Part shown: in pieces, positions 35,086 through 45,097 of the stretch
How the letters are laid out: each line of letters begins with the position of its first letter
Position numbering within the stretch: the stretch's first letter is position 1
Source: Coriobacteriaceae bacterium
Lineage (GTDB): Bacteria > Actinomycetota > Coriobacteriia > Coriobacteriales > Coriobacteriaceae
DNA: 64,000 nucleotides
Assembly: GCA_902835305.1 (NCBI GenBank)
Contig: CADFMD010000003.1
Span: 170,495-234,494 of the forward strand
Reading direction: 5' to 3'
Position numbers and translations under genes: made by a program
Notes under the pieces: generated by a model
The model's database searches: none
What the model was told of the DNA's origin: nothing
What the model saw: only the letters and a program-made list of their open reading frames with translations

Positions 35086-35873
35086 TGGAAAAACCGCACA
35101 TCGATACAACCGCTGTCGAAGTGCCGGCCGACCTTGCGTCGCCGGCGCTTTACCGTGTCGATGCTGCGCACCATCCCCGTGTCGACCGTGCCGAGATGCT
35201 GCGGTATCTGGGCTACGGCGGCCAGCAGATTGAGCCCGAGCTGTCACGACGTATTGAGCTTGTGGTCGAGCGCCTTGAGCTGGACATTGAGCCCCGCGGC
35301 GTGCGGCGCGTGTTTACCGTCGATGCCACGGGCGTGGACGAGCAGGGAGAGCCTTGCATCCGTCTGGTTGGCACCAACGTTGAGCTGCGCGGTCGCGACA
35401 TCTATCGACATCTCAAGGACGCCCGCATGGCCGCGCTCATGGCATGCACCCTCGGCATGGACGCCGAGCGTCGTCTGCGCACCACGGGAGCTCAGCAGCC
35501 CCTAGAGGGAGCCGTGCTCGACGCCGCATGCTCTGCCTATGTAGAAGCCGCCGTTGAGCAAATGGACCAGCAGGTCAAGACGGACGCCGCCGTTCATGGG
35601 CTCGCCGGCAACTGGCGCTTTAGTCCCGGCTATGGCGACTGCCCGCTCTCGGCCCAGCGCTCGATCGTGAATGCGCTCAACGCCACGCGGCTCATCGGGC
35701 TTACCGTCACGCCCACCAGCCTGCTCATGCCCACCAAGAGCGTGACCGCGGTGATCGGTCTGTTCGACGGCGAGGTCCACGACGCCCAGAGCCGCCCCAC
35801 CTGCAATATCTGCCGCATGCGCGAGCACTGTCGCTTCCGCGCCGCCCACACCACCTGCTATTCCAGCCATTAG
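35085..35873 (+). CDS. Stand-alone MetH reactivation-domain protein
   Basis: This 262-residue protein corresponds to the C-terminal activation domain of cobalamin-dependent methionine synthase, which binds SAM and reductively remethylates oxidised cobalamin. Signature blocks are FSPGYGDCPLSAQ and LTVTPTSLLMPTKSVTAVIGL. A short C-terminal cysteine cluster, CNICRMREHC plus a final Cys, might bind a metal or cluster. The MetH protein encoded next lacks this domain, so this gene supplies it in trans. Coupled translation with metF supports joint function. Confidence 0.85.
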   Translation: MEKPHIDTTAVEVPADLASPALYRVDAAHHPRVDRAEMLRYLGYGGQQIEPELSRRIELVVERLELDIEPRGVRRVFTVDATGVDEQGEPCIRLVGTNVELRGRDIYRHLKDARMAALMACTLGMDAERRLRTTGAQQPLEGAVLDAACSAYVEAAVEQMDQQVKTDAAVHGLAGNWRFSPGYGDCPLSAQRSIVNALNATRLIGLTVTPTSLLMPTKSVTAVIGLFDGEVHDAQSRPTCNICRMREHCRFRAAHTTCYSSH

Positions 35874-35882
35874 GAGCCCTCG

Positions 35883-38441
35883 ATGTTTACTCCGCTTATC
35901 ACTCATGATTCTGACGGCACTGCATTGGCGGCACCCGTTGATGCCGCACGTCGCAACGGTGCCACGTACAAGACGCGCACGATCGACGATCTGCGCATTA
36001 AGGACGATCGCCTGCGTGCGGCCATCGAGGGCACGGGGCATCTGCTGTTCGACGGCGGCATGGGCACCATGCTGCAGGCGGCCGGCATGAAGGCCGGCGC
36101 CCTGCCCGAGCTGCTCAACTTTGAGGAGCCCCAGGTCATTACCGACATTCAGCGTCAATATGTCGAGGCCGGCTGCGACGTGATCACCGCCAACACCTTT
36201 GGTGCCAACGCCCACAAGCTCGACGGCGCCGCCACCGTGGCAGACGTCTTTGCCGCAGCCGTCACCTGCGCCCGCGAGGCCGGCGCCCGCTACGTCGCCG
36301 GCGACATCGGCCCCATCGGCGCGCTGCTGCGCCCCTTGGGTACCCTCAGCTTCGACGAGGCCTACGACCTCTTTGCCGAGGAGGTGCGCTCTGGCGTCGC
36401 CGCGGGTGTGGACCTCTTTATTATCGAGACTATGACCGACCTGGCCGAGATCAAGGCGGCAGTCCTCGCCTGCCGCGAGAACTCCGACCTGCCCGTCTTT
36501 GCCACCATGACCTTTGAGGAAGACGGCCGCACCTTCTTGGGCACGAGCCCCGAGGTCGCCGCCATCACCCTCGACGCCATCGGCGCCGACGTTTTGGGCA
36601 TCAACTGCAGCCAGGGCCCGGCCGAGCTCCGAGGACTCGCCGCTCGCATGCTCACCGTCACCGACAAGCCCGTTATGGTGCAGGCCAATGCGGGACTGCC
36701 CCGCGTGGACGATGACGGCAATACCGTCTTTGACATCCAGGCACCCGAATACGCCGAGGCCGTCGCCGGCATGATTGAGGACGGCGTGAGCGTCGTGGGC
36801 GGCTGCTGCGGCACCACGCCGGCGCACATGGCCGCCTTGCGCACGCTTATCGATAACCACACGCCCAGCCCGCACCACCGCAAGCCCAGCATGTCGGTCA
36901 CGAGCGCCCAGACGGTCGTGGACCTTCCCTGTGACGGTCACAAGATCGCCGTCATCGGCGAGCGCATCAATCCCACCGGCAAAAAGCGCCTGCAGCAAGC
37001 CCTGCGCGACGGCGACCTGGACTACGTCGTGAGCCAGGGCATCAGCCAGCAGGAGCAGGGCGCCGACATCCTGGACGTCAACGTGGGCCTGCCCGAGATC
37101 GACGAGGTCAAGATTATCCAACAGGCCACCGAGCAGCTCCAAGGCTCCACGCTGCTGCCGCTGCAGATCGACTCCACCGACCCCGCCGCCGTCGAGGCCG
37201 CCGTACGTCGCTACGCCGGCAAGCCCATCATCAACTCGGTCAACGGCAAGCAGCAGATCATGGACGAGATCTTCCCGCTGGTCGCCCACTACGGCACCAA
37301 CGTTGTCGGCCTTACGCTCGACGAAGGCGGCATCCCCGATACCGCCGAGGCCCGCTTTGCCATCGCCGAGCGCATCGTGGCCGAGGCTGCCCGCTACGGC
37401 ATCGGCCCGGACCGTATCCTCATCGACTGCCTGGTCATGACCGCCTCGACCAATCAACGCCAGGCCGAGCAGATCCTGCGCGCCATGTCCCTGTGCAAGG
37501 AGCGCCTGGGCGTCAAATGCGCGCTCGGCGTGTCGAACATCAGCTTTGGTCTGCCTGCCCGCCCGCTGCTGGGCTCGGTCTTTTTGGCCGCCGCCTTTGG
37601 CGCGGGCCTCGATGCCCCCATCATGAACCCGGGCTCCAAGCGCTTTATGGACACCGTCTACAGCTATCGCGTCCTGAGCGTTGAGGACGAGGGCTCGACC
37701 GGATACATCGAGCGCTATGCCGGCTGGACCGATCCGTATAAGATCGCCGCCAACCCGGCAGCAGCTCAGGCCGCATCGACCGACACCGTGCCCGCTGCCG
37801 GCACCGCCGGCACCGACGGCAACGACGACCCGATTCGTCGCATGGTCGTCTCGGGCCGCAAAGGCGAGATCGCTGCCGAGACCGAGCGTCTGCTGGCAGA
37901 CCACGACGCCATGGACCTTATCAACAACCACTTTATCCCCGCCCTCGACGAGGTGGGCGTCCTCTTTGACCAGGGCAAGTTCTTCTTGCCGCAACTCATG
38001 GCCTCGGCCGAAGCCGCACGCGTGGGCTTCGACACCATCAAGCGCCTGATGCCCGCCGGCGAGATCGCCGACAAGGGCAAGATCTGCGTGGCCACCGTCA
38101 AGGGCGACATCCACGATATCGGCAAGAACATCGTCAAGATGCTGCTCGACAACTACGGCTACACCGTCTTTGACCTAGGCCGCGATGTCGACCCGCAAGA
38201 GGTGCTCAAGACCGTGCAGGAGCGTGACATCAAGCTCGTCGGCCTCTCGGCGCTTATGACCACCACGGTCGTCGCCATGGAAGAGACCATCAAGTTGCTC
38301 CATGCCGAGGTTCCGGGCGTCAAGATCATCGTGGGCGGCGCCGTGCTCACCCCCGAATACGCCAAGCAAATCGGCGCGGACTACTACGCCAAGGACGCCG
38401 CCGAGAGCGCTCGTATCGCCGAAGAGGTCTTTGGGAAGTAA
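35883..38441 (+). CDS. metH: Cobalamin-dependent methionine synthase lacking the activation domain
   Basis: This 852-residue enzyme moves a methyl group from methyl-THF to homocysteine. The domains in order are homocysteine-binding (FDGGMGTMLQ; zinc Cys in GINCSQGPAEL and VVGGCCGTTPAH), pterin-binding (IGERINPTGKK, DVNVGLPEIDE), cobalamin cap and cobalamin-binding (GDIHDIGKNIV, with the His that ligates cobalt; VGLSALMTTTV; VGGAVLTPEYA). It stops after the B12 domain, about 350 residues shorter than E. coli MetH; the missing activation domain is the preceding gene. An Ala/Thr/Gly linker (PAAAQAASTDTVPAAGTAG) sits before the cap. Confidence 0.93.
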   Translation: MFTPLITHDSDGTALAAPVDAARRNGATYKTRTIDDLRIKDDRLRAAIEGTGHLLFDGGMGTMLQAAGMKAGALPELLNFEEPQVITDIQRQYVEAGCDVITANTFGANAHKLDGAATVADVFAAAVTCAREAGARYVAGDIGPIGALLRPLGTLSFDEAYDLFAEEVRSGVAAGVDLFIIETMTDLAEIKAAVLACRENSDLPVFATMTFEEDGRTFLGTSPEVAAITLDAIGADVLGINCSQGPAELRGLAARMLTVTDKPVMVQANAGLPRVDDDGNTVFDIQAPEYAEAVAGMIEDGVSVVGGCCGTTPAHMAALRTLIDNHTPSPHHRKPSMSVTSAQTVVDLPCDGHKIAVIGERINPTGKKRLQQALRDGDLDYVVSQGISQQEQGADILDVNVGLPEIDEVKIIQQATEQLQGSTLLPLQIDSTDPAAVEAAVRRYAGKPIINSVNGKQQIMDEIFPLVAHYGTNVVGLTLDEGGIPDTAEARFAIAERIVAEAARYGIGPDRILIDCLVMTASTNQRQAEQILRAMSLCKERLGVKCALGVSNISFGLPARPLLGSVFLAAAFGAGLDAPIMNPGSKRFMDTVYSYRVLSVEDEGSTGYIERYAGWTDPYKIAANPAAAQAASTDTVPAAGTAGTDGNDDPIRRMVVSGRKGEIAAETERLLADHDAMDLINNHFIPALDEVGVLFDQGKFFLPQLMASAEAARVGFDTIKRLMPAGEIADKGKICVATVKGDIHDIGKNIVKMLLDNYGYTVFDLGRDVDPQEVLKTVQERDIKLVGLSALMTTTVVAMEETIKLLHAEVPGVKIIVGGAVLTPEYAKQIGADYYAKDAAESARIAEEVFGK

Positions 38442-38466
38442 CACAACGGAAACAACCGAGCACCAA

Positions 38467-38504
38467 AACGTGCCGCACGCGCCACTTGGCACGTGCGGCA
38501 CGTT
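38467..38504. terminator. Hairpin after metH
   Basis: AACGTGCCGCACG and CGTGCGGCACGTT form a 13-bp stem with a 12-nt loop, 26 bp past metH. No T-run follows. Confidence 0.55.
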
Positions 38505-38549
38505 AGAATAGATAAGACTATGCTCGTTTTGGCAGATAGGAGCGCAAGG

Positions 38550-39914
38550 ATGGCGATCACGCCCGCAGAAATCGCGGAAACCCGCGGCATGGTTGAGGAA
38601 CAGAACCTCGACATCAGGACCATCACCATGGGTGTTTCGCTCATGGGTTGCGGTGACGAGAACCTCGACCGCATGTGCACGAAGATCTACGACCATGTGA
38701 CGCACACGGCTGAGCATCTGGTCGAGACCGCCGAGAACCTCGAGCGCGAGTACGGTATCCCCATTGTCAACAAGCGCGTTTCCGTCACCCCGGTGGCGCA
38801 GATCGCCGCATGCTGCAAGGATGAGGACCTCACCCCCATCGCGCATGCCCTCGACCGCGCGGCCGAGACGCTCGGCATCGATTACCTGGGCGGCTTCTCC
38901 GCACTCGTCCAGAAGGGCATCGGCGACGCCGACCGCCGCGTCATCCAGTCCATCCCCCAGGCGCTCGCCACCACGAGCCGTGTCTGCTCCAGCGTCAACG
39001 TCGCCAGCCTGCGCGCCGGCATCAACATGGACGCCGTGCTTATGGCCGCCCAGACCATCATCGATGCCGCTAAACTCACGGCCGACCAGGATTCCGTCGG
39101 CGCTTCCAAGTTTGTCTGCTTTGCTAACATGGTCGAGGACTCCCCGTTTATGGCGGGCGCCGTCCACGGCGGTGGCGAGGCCGACGCCGTCATCAACGTA
39201 GGCGTCTCGGGCCCCGGCGTTATGGCCGCAGCCCTGGAGACGCTGCCCGACTCTGCATCGATGATGGAAGTCGCCGAGAAGATTAAGCAGACCGCCTTTA
39301 AGATCACCCGTGCCGGCGAGCTCATGAGCCGCGAGGCCGCCCATCGCCTGGGTGTCGAGAAGGGCATTGTCGACCTGTCGCTGGCTCCCACGCCCGCCAT
39401 CGGCGACTCCGTCGCTCGCATCCTCGAGATCATCGGCGTGGGCACCTGCGGTGGTCCCGGCACGACCTGCGCGCTCGCCATGCTCAACGATGCCGTCAAG
39501 AAGGGCGGCGTCATGGCTAGCTCCAGCGTGGGCGGTCTCTCGGGTGCTTTTATCCCCGTGTCCGAGGACGCCGGCATGATCGCCGCCGTCGAGGCCGGCG
39601 CGCTTTCGCTCGAGAAGCTCGAGGCCATGACCTGCGTGTGCTCCGTTGGCCTGGACATGATCGCCATCCCCGGCGACACCCCGGTCGAGACCATCGCCGG
39701 CATTATCGCCGACGAGATGGCCATCGGCGTCATCAACAACAAGACCACGGCCGTCCGCGTGATTCCCGCCATTGGCAAGGGCGTGGGCGACTGCGTCGAG
39801 TACGGCGGCCTATTTGGCCGTGCGCCTATCATGCCGGTGAACCCCAACGCCGGCACCGTGCTTGCCCACCGCGGTGGACGCTTCCCGGCGCCGCTGAACT
39901 CGCTCAAGAACTAG
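38550..39914 (+). CDS. UPF0210 (DUF711) family protein
   Basis: This 454-residue protein belongs to the PFL-like DUF711 family, whose structure resembles pyruvate formate-lyase but which has no assigned reaction. Conserved stretches are DIRTITMGVSLMGC, RVSVTPVAQIAA, GFSALVQKG, NVGVSGPGVM, DLSLAPTPAIGDSVA and GTCGGPGTTCALAML. In many bacteria an ACT-domain gene precedes it; here it follows metH. The start follows AGGAGCGCAAGG. Confidence 0.9.
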   Translation: MAITPAEIAETRGMVEEQNLDIRTITMGVSLMGCGDENLDRMCTKIYDHVTHTAEHLVETAENLEREYGIPIVNKRVSVTPVAQIAACCKDEDLTPIAHALDRAAETLGIDYLGGFSALVQKGIGDADRRVIQSIPQALATTSRVCSSVNVASLRAGINMDAVLMAAQTIIDAAKLTADQDSVGASKFVCFANMVEDSPFMAGAVHGGGEADAVINVGVSGPGVMAAALETLPDSASMMEVAEKIKQTAFKITRAGELMSREAAHRLGVEKGIVDLSLAPTPAIGDSVARILEIIGVGTCGGPGTTCALAMLNDAVKKGGVMASSSVGGLSGAFIPVSEDAGMIAAVEAGALSLEKLEAMTCVCSVGLDMIAIPGDTPVETIAGIIADEMAIGVINNKTTAVRVIPAIGKGVGDCVEYGGLFGRAPIMPVNPNAGTVLAHRGGRFPAPLNSLKN

Positions 39915-39956
39915 CTGAGGGGGACTGGCGAGGAGCCCCGCCGCCGGGCGGCAGAC

Positions 39957-40048
39957 ATATAAGGTCGCCTGCTCGGACAGTCCTGACTCGCACGGAGAGC
40001 ACATTAAGTGCTCTCCGGCTCGTGCGGAACTCGCGATCGACCTTATAT
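39957..40048 (-). ncRNA. Structured intergenic element, copy 1
   Basis: On the minus strand, arms ATATAAGGTCG/CGACCTTATAT enclose GAGTTCCGCACGA, a hairpin GGAGAGCAC/GTGCTCTCC, and AGTCAGGACTGTCCG. The copy at 59833-59968 has the same two conserved blocks but other arms and another inner stem. Different stems around fixed sequence suggest a structured RNA or a hairpin DNA element. It sits between the UPF0210 gene and a methyltransferase gene. Confidence 0.55.
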
Positions 40049-40234
40049 ATTTGCCCTCCCCGGGGCTCCCGCACAACGGGACCTCGGTTGGGTTCTATCC
40101 CGGTTGCAGTCGCTTCGCTTCTGCTCCACTTTGCTGGTATGACGGTTTGGCGTTGGATCGGTTCTTTCTGATATATGCTGGTTGCGGCTCTTCTTTTGGG
40201 AGGAGTCGCTTTTTTGTTGCTAGGAGGTTGGCCC

Positions 40235-41122
40235 GTGGCTGATGGGGAGAATCGTTCTGAGCTGCTTTCCACAGATTGGAATCTGGAGTGGATGCGTCTG
40301 CAAGCTGATCGGCGGCGGGCTGACGATTCTTTTGAGTGGGATAAAAGGGCTCGGCATTTTCGGCCGTTGGAGACTGCCCCTTATGCTCGGGATTTTATAA
40401 AGCTGCTGGCGCTTGAGCCCGGCGAGTCGGTACTCGATATGGGGTGCGGGGCTGGGTCGATTGCTATTCCGCTTGCTCAGGCTGGGCATCCTGTGATTGC
40501 TGCTGACTTTTCCCCTGCCATGTTGGGCACGCTTGATGCTGGCATTGAGTACTATGGGCTCGAGGATCGCATTACGCCGCTTGAGCTTGCCTGGGACGAT
40601 GACTGGGATTTGGTTGGACCGGTCGCGAAAGCGGTGGATGTTGCCTTTGCCAGTCGGTCGGTTACGACGACCAATCTAAAAGATGCGCTTGCCAAGCTCG
40701 ACCGCACGGCTCGTCGGCGTTGTGCTGTCACGATGGTCGCCAACTCCAGCCCGCGTTATGATCTGCACTTGATGAACGCTATCGGCGCCTCGGTTACCTG
40801 CAGCAATGGCTTTGTGTACGCCTTCAACATCCTCATTCAGATGGGTGCGTTGCCGCAGGTTACATACTTTGAATCGCCTCGTCGCGATACCTTCGATAGC
40901 CTTGAGGCAGGCGTGGCGGATTTTTCCCGTATGCTCGAGCATGGCAACGAGGATAAGATCGACCGCCTGCGCGACTATATCGCTCAGCACATGATCGAAA
41001 ACCCCCATGCCGGCGAGCCGGGCTCCAAGGGCGTGCCGCAGGGGTGCTATATGCTCGACCATATCCGTAAGGTTCGCTGGGCGTTTATTGCATGGGAACC
41101 GGTCTCTGCGCCCAGCTCATAG
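40235..41122 (+). CDS. Class I SAM-dependent methyltransferase
   Basis: This 295-residue methyltransferase has motif I VLDMGCGAGSIAIPLAQAG and IAADFSPAMLGTL. A long C-terminal half has VTMVANSSPRYD and QGCYMLDHIRKVRWAFIAW. The GTG at 40235 is chosen because TAGGAGG lies just upstream; an open frame from 40175 would add a hydrophobic leader but has no ribosome site. Codon use is less GC-biased at third positions than in its neighbours, hinting at separate origin. The substrate is unknown. Confidence 0.75.
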   Translation: MADGENRSELLSTDWNLEWMRLQADRRRADDSFEWDKRARHFRPLETAPYARDFIKLLALEPGESVLDMGCGAGSIAIPLAQAGHPVIAADFSPAMLGTLDAGIEYYGLEDRITPLELAWDDDWDLVGPVAKAVDVAFASRSVTTTNLKDALAKLDRTARRRCAVTMVANSSPRYDLHLMNAIGASVTCSNGFVYAFNILIQMGALPQVTYFESPRRDTFDSLEAGVADFSRMLEHGNEDKIDRLRDYIAQHMIENPHAGEPGSKGVPQGCYMLDHIRKVRWAFIAWEPVSAPSS

Positions 41123-41280
41123 CCTGTTCGCAGCCCGCACCGCCCACTCACTCGGCATCCGCATTCTTTGCGAACTGGGCAAACGCGCTCCACACCGCGC
41201 CGTTCCTGCGCTATCGTGGGACAGCTCACGTAGATTAAGGCCCCGTCGCGGGGCACCCCATACATAGAAAGCGAGAACCC

Positions 41281-41580
41281 ATGGCACTGACAGGAGCCCA
41301 GGTCAAGCAGCTTCGCAGCATGGCCCATCACCTCAACCCCGCCATCATCATCGGTAAGTCCGATGTCAACGAGGGCACCGTCGAGCAGACGGTCGCCTAC
41401 CTGGAGAAGCACGAACTCGTTAAGTGCTCCGTGCTCGATGGCTCCAGTCTTTCCGCCCGCGAGGCCGCCGAAGAGCTCTCCGAGCGTTGCCACGCCGAGG
41501 TCGTCCAGGTCATCGGCCGCAAGTTCTCGCTGTATCGCGAGTCCTCGCGCAAGGACATCGAGAAGATCAAGCTCGTCTAA
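41281..41580 (+). CDS. yhbY: YhbY/CRM-domain RNA-binding protein
   Basis: This 99-residue protein is a single CRM domain: LTGAQVKQLRSMAHHLNPAIIIGKSDVNEGTVEQ, then LVKCSVLDGS and VIGRKFSLYRES, with the family IGK and G-R-K loops. YhbY binds pre-50S ribosomal particles. It is followed by a good terminator that it shares with the convergent SARP gene. Confidence 0.92.
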   Translation: MALTGAQVKQLRSMAHHLNPAIIIGKSDVNEGTVEQTVAYLEKHELVKCSVLDGSSLSAREAAEELSERCHAEVVQVIGRKFSLYRESSRKDIEKIKLV

Positions 41581-41618
41581 GAGCCAATGATCCGGCGAGC
41601 CAACACATGGCAAGCTTA

Positions 41619-41651
41619 CGGGTGCCCAAGTACTTCGGGCGCCCGTTTTTT
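41619..41651 (+). terminator. Terminator after yhbY
   Basis: CGGGTGCCC and GGGCGCCCG pair, followed by TTTTTT. It overlaps the stop of the convergent SARP gene and may act in both directions. Confidence 0.9.
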
Positions 41652-44649
41652 ATCGCTCGACCAGCACGCGATTGAGCCGCCCCTCCACCAAGCGCTCGTA
41701 TAGACGCCGCGTCTCGGGCTCGGGCACGCCATTGACCTGCTCCCTTAGATGGTGCATATGCCCGCTGTACAGCTCGACGATATCGCGCCGCCGCCCCGCC
41801 GCACTGTAGACGCGCATGGCGCAGCGCACCATATCCTCACGCGCTGTTTCCTGCCGAAGCCCCGACTCCGCCAGCCAAATCGCCGACTGCAGATCGTTTT
41901 CTTCTAGAGCGGCATTTGCTCCCTTAATCATGCAATCGATGTACTTTGACTGCATAATGCGTCGCATACGCAAAAAGTAGGTGGGGTTACAGCCATTGGG
42001 AACATACAGCGGTCCGGCATAAAGCTGCTCAATCTTAAGGCACAGCTCAACTAAATGGGGCCCGCGCGCACCCGTGCGATTTCCCAAAACCTCGCGGCTT
42101 ATCTGGTCAAACAGCCGTACATCGGTCTTGACGTAGTCGCCGTTGAGTCCGATGCATTCATTTTGGATGAGCACACACGACTTGCCATCCGGCGTCGGTC
42201 CCAAAGCCGACCGCAAGCGCGATATCGTCGAGTACAGGTTGTTGCGGGCGCTATTGAACTCGGCATGGGGCCACAGCTCCATGGCCAGCGTCTCGCGGTC
42301 GACGAGCGCATCCATGCCCAGTGCAAGCCGCTCGGCAAGTGTCGCCGCCTTCTTGCGGCGCCACATTTTGTCCGTGATGGGAAACCCGTCGCGCTCGGCG
42401 CGAAACGCCCCAAACATGCGAATCTCGATATGGTCGATGGTATCAACGGCTTCAACCTCGCCGGCCTGGAACAGGCGCTCGCCTTCCCCTTCCAAATCGT
42501 CGCGCAGCGAGTACCGCGACAGCTCGCGCACGGGAAGCTTCTTGCGAATCCTGGTCGCCGGCTCGCCCAGACAATGCATGGCAAGGCGCGCAAAGAGCCG
42601 ATACGATGGCTCTAGAATCCCCGCGCGATTCATGGACATCCAGGCCGCAAGATCGCTGTCTCGGCCCGCACAGGCCAAATGCAGCGCCACCATCCAGGCC
42701 TCCGCTCCACCAACCTGCGTCTGGCTTATATCGAGTAGCTCCGCTTCCTCGCGCACCGAAACCATCGAGGTGTTACGCAGATACGCCGCGCGCTCCAACA
42801 GCAATGCGTTATCGCGCATGTACGCAATCGACTCCTCGGCAAGTTTGAGCACTTGGACCGCACGGAACTTTGCATTAACCGGCCGTCCCTCTGCCAGCGA
42901 CTGCCAGCCTTCTAGCAACAGGCCAAACAGCTGAATCTGGTTGTCGCGTATGCGCACGGCAAAACGATCGAGCTCGTTGAATGCCGCGTCGTCGGTTACC
43001 GGCAAGCCGGAAAGGAGCCGCCGTGCCGCCAACACCATGCGCACCCAGATAGCCATCGCCTTGAGCCCACGTACGTCGAGCGCCTCCCGCACCACCGTCA
43101 TCTCGTCGTCGCGCTCGTCGGTTCCCGCAAACGACCCGTCAAAAAGCTCCACCAGCATGCTGTCGGCCCGTATAACAATCCCCGCGATGTCGAGCTCGCA
43201 GTCGTAGGCCTTGCTCGTTTTGAGCTGCTGTAGAACGCCGCCGTCATCTCCCCGCTCGGTCAGGCAGCGCTTGACCTCGATATGCGCGGACAACATATCG
43301 AGTGCGGTATGGGATGTCTCGATTTCTGGCACGGTCAGGTTCGTAGGAAGCCCAAGCCCGTTGTCCCCATAGCAAACAGCCGTCAGTGTCTGGGCCACCC
43401 TCCATGAAACAGGGTCTATTTCGCAGGCCGCCCGTTCGCCCCCGCGCTCGATGACCGATGCCATATAGCGAGCGAGCTTTGTATTGGACACGCTGACCGC
43501 TGCCAGATATACGCCAAGCGCCTCGGCAGGCGTTGGCTCTGGAGCCGGATCCTCGGCATCGATCGTGCCCAGCGCTGCTCGGCAGATATCGGCCCCGTGC
43601 CCCGTCAGAGCCAGATCGACCCCATACTGCCCAGCAAGTTCAAGGACCGCATCACGGTCCAAAAAGGCGTCCGCCAGGCCCATCGCCGCATCGCATCGGC
43701 CCGCCTTAAGCAAAATCCGGGCCGCCCTCGGAACAAGTTCGGGGCGAACCTCGGCCACCAACTTACGCAAGCGCAAGCGTCCGTTATCCTCCGTGCCCAG
43801 ACACGTAAAACTCCGCTCGGCGGGGTCCAAGCCAAAGATCGGGTAGTCGCGTACGAAGTAGGACTGGTCGACCATCGATAGCCTCACCCCGCAAGCCTCG
43901 AGTTCTGCGATATTGCCCTCGCCCATCAAAATCATGAGACATGCCACGCAAAACAGTGCATTATTGTCGAGCGAAGCCAGGTCGACAAGTGCCGCGCCAT
44001 ATACGTTGACAATCTCGTTTTCGAGCAGACCGGCTACGTCGCCTTGGCCATACAGACCCGTCTGCAATGCCGAAACGAGCTCGGGCACGCCCTGCGTGAG
44101 CTGATAAAAGTCGAGCGATGTGCTGATCGAAAACGCCGATGCCCACGCCGAATACTCATAGGCATGCACCTTGAGCATCTGCGCATTGATCTTAACCGAA
44201 TCGCCCAGCCCATGAATCAGTTGACGATTTGAAGGACGGCAGGAGATAAAGACCCCCACCCCCATAGCGCGCAGGCCGCGAATCCTGTCGATGAGGTCTT
44301 CGGTATCGTGCTGATCGAGGTTTGGCACATTATCAATCGCGATAAGGGAGTGCGGTTTGTCTTTGAGTTCTTCGGTAACCACCTCGAGCTGCATAAACAC
44401 CTCGCGCCCAGTGGCGCGATCGGCCTCGATAATCCGCACGGGGCCTCGCGTCGGGTCGCATTTAACCTCATGGGTGTACTGCAGCAGCACCGAGGTCTTC
44501 CCAAACCCGTCGGGCGCATAAAGAACCACGATGCCGGCCTTTCGGCCCTTGGCGAGAAGCTCATTCATCAAGCGTTCGCGTCGCACCATATAGCCACCGC
44601 CCAGCGGCATCAGCTCGAGGTCGTCCATACTGCCCAAATCGTTTACCAT
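41650..44649 (-). CDS. Large SARP/BTAD regulator with STAND-type ATPase
   Basis: This 999-residue transcription regulator has an N-terminal P-loop (VVLYAPDGFGKTSVLLQYT, near 40-58) with LIAIDNVPNLD and FISCRPSNRQ as further NTPase blocks. The helical middle is followed by an OmpR-type winged helix near 755-840 (RMFGAFRAERDGFPI, WRRKKAATLAERLAL, ARNNLYSTISRLRSAL), and then a bacterial transcriptional activation (BTAD) domain to the end. The layout resembles MalT/AfsR-like signal-integrating ATPases. The target genes are not evident. It is followed by a terminator shared with yhbY. Confidence 0.8.
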   Translation of the reverse strand: MVNDLGSMDDLELMPLGGGYMVRRERLMNELLAKGRKAGIVVLYAPDGFGKTSVLLQYTHEVKCDPTRGPVRIIEADRATGREVFMQLEVVTEELKDKPHSLIAIDNVPNLDQHDTEDLIDRIRGLRAMGVGVFISCRPSNRQLIHGLGDSVKINAQMLKVHAYEYSAWASAFSISTSLDFYQLTQGVPELVSALQTGLYGQGDVAGLLENEIVNVYGAALVDLASLDNNALFCVACLMILMGEGNIAELEACGVRLSMVDQSYFVRDYPIFGLDPAERSFTCLGTEDNGRLRLRKLVAEVRPELVPRAARILLKAGRCDAAMGLADAFLDRDAVLELAGQYGVDLALTGHGADICRAALGTIDAEDPAPEPTPAEALGVYLAAVSVSNTKLARYMASVIERGGERAACEIDPVSWRVAQTLTAVCYGDNGLGLPTNLTVPEIETSHTALDMLSAHIEVKRCLTERGDDGGVLQQLKTSKAYDCELDIAGIVIRADSMLVELFDGSFAGTDERDDEMTVVREALDVRGLKAMAIWVRMVLAARRLLSGLPVTDDAAFNELDRFAVRIRDNQIQLFGLLLEGWQSLAEGRPVNAKFRAVQVLKLAEESIAYMRDNALLLERAAYLRNTSMVSVREEAELLDISQTQVGGAEAWMVALHLACAGRDSDLAAWMSMNRAGILEPSYRLFARLAMHCLGEPATRIRKKLPVRELSRYSLRDDLEGEGERLFQAGEVEAVDTIDHIEIRMFGAFRAERDGFPITDKMWRRKKAATLAERLALGMDALVDRETLAMELWPHAEFNSARNNLYSTISRLRSALGPTPDGKSCVLIQNECIGLNGDYVKTDVRLFDQISREVLGNRTGARGPHLVELCLKIEQLYAGPLYVPNGCNPTYFLRMRRIMQSKYIDCMIKGANAALEENDLQSAIWLAESGLRQETAREDMVRCAMRVYSAAGRRRDIVELYSGHMHHLREQVNGVPEPETRRLYERLVEGRLNRVLVER

Positions 44650-45036
44650 GCCCGCTCCTCAACTCGACCGTATGGACACTGTAACCGCAAGACCATACAA
44701 ACCGCGCTATGAATAGAGCGACCTTGTGTTCTAGGTTGTCTTTTGGTACGCAAGCGGCAAGTTTTTGTACAGCGAGGGCCGATTGTTATTAATCCCCCGA
44801 CTAATCGGTCTTTAAGCAGGTAAATGAGCTTGTCAGCTTGTCCCATCTAAGCGGCAGTGTAACGCAAATGAACAAGGTTCAGCTATGTCATTCAACTCGC
44901 CTAGCACCCGCTACCGTCTACGACCTTTTAGTGGCATTTTTGCATAGAATCTGGTATGGAATGAATCAAGCTGTTGGGCATCCGGCATTCGTCAAGCTTG
45001 CGGCAAGATTTTGGTCAAGCGGGCGGAGAGGGATAA
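44650..45036. other. Upstream region of the SARP gene
   Basis: No gene is supported. CCGATTGTTATTAAT and ACTAATCGG (44782-44810) can form an imperfect hairpin. A frame at 44838-45197 on the plus strand lacks a ribosome site and runs into the nagB terminator. Confidence 0.45.
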
Positions 45037-45063
45037 CAAAAAGGCCCCCGCAAAGCGGAGGCC
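45037..45063 (-). terminator. Terminator of nagB
   Basis: GGCCTCCGC and GCGGGGGCC pair around TTT and on the minus strand are followed by TTTTTG. Confidence 0.9.
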
Positions 45064-45097
45064 TTAGGCAAGGCTATGTCGAGATGCAGGATTCGCG

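Noticed and set aside
35502..38114. Open frame of 870 codons opposite metH
   Set aside because: It is a shadow of metH caused by high GC at third positions. It starts inside the activation gene and has no motif or ribosome site.
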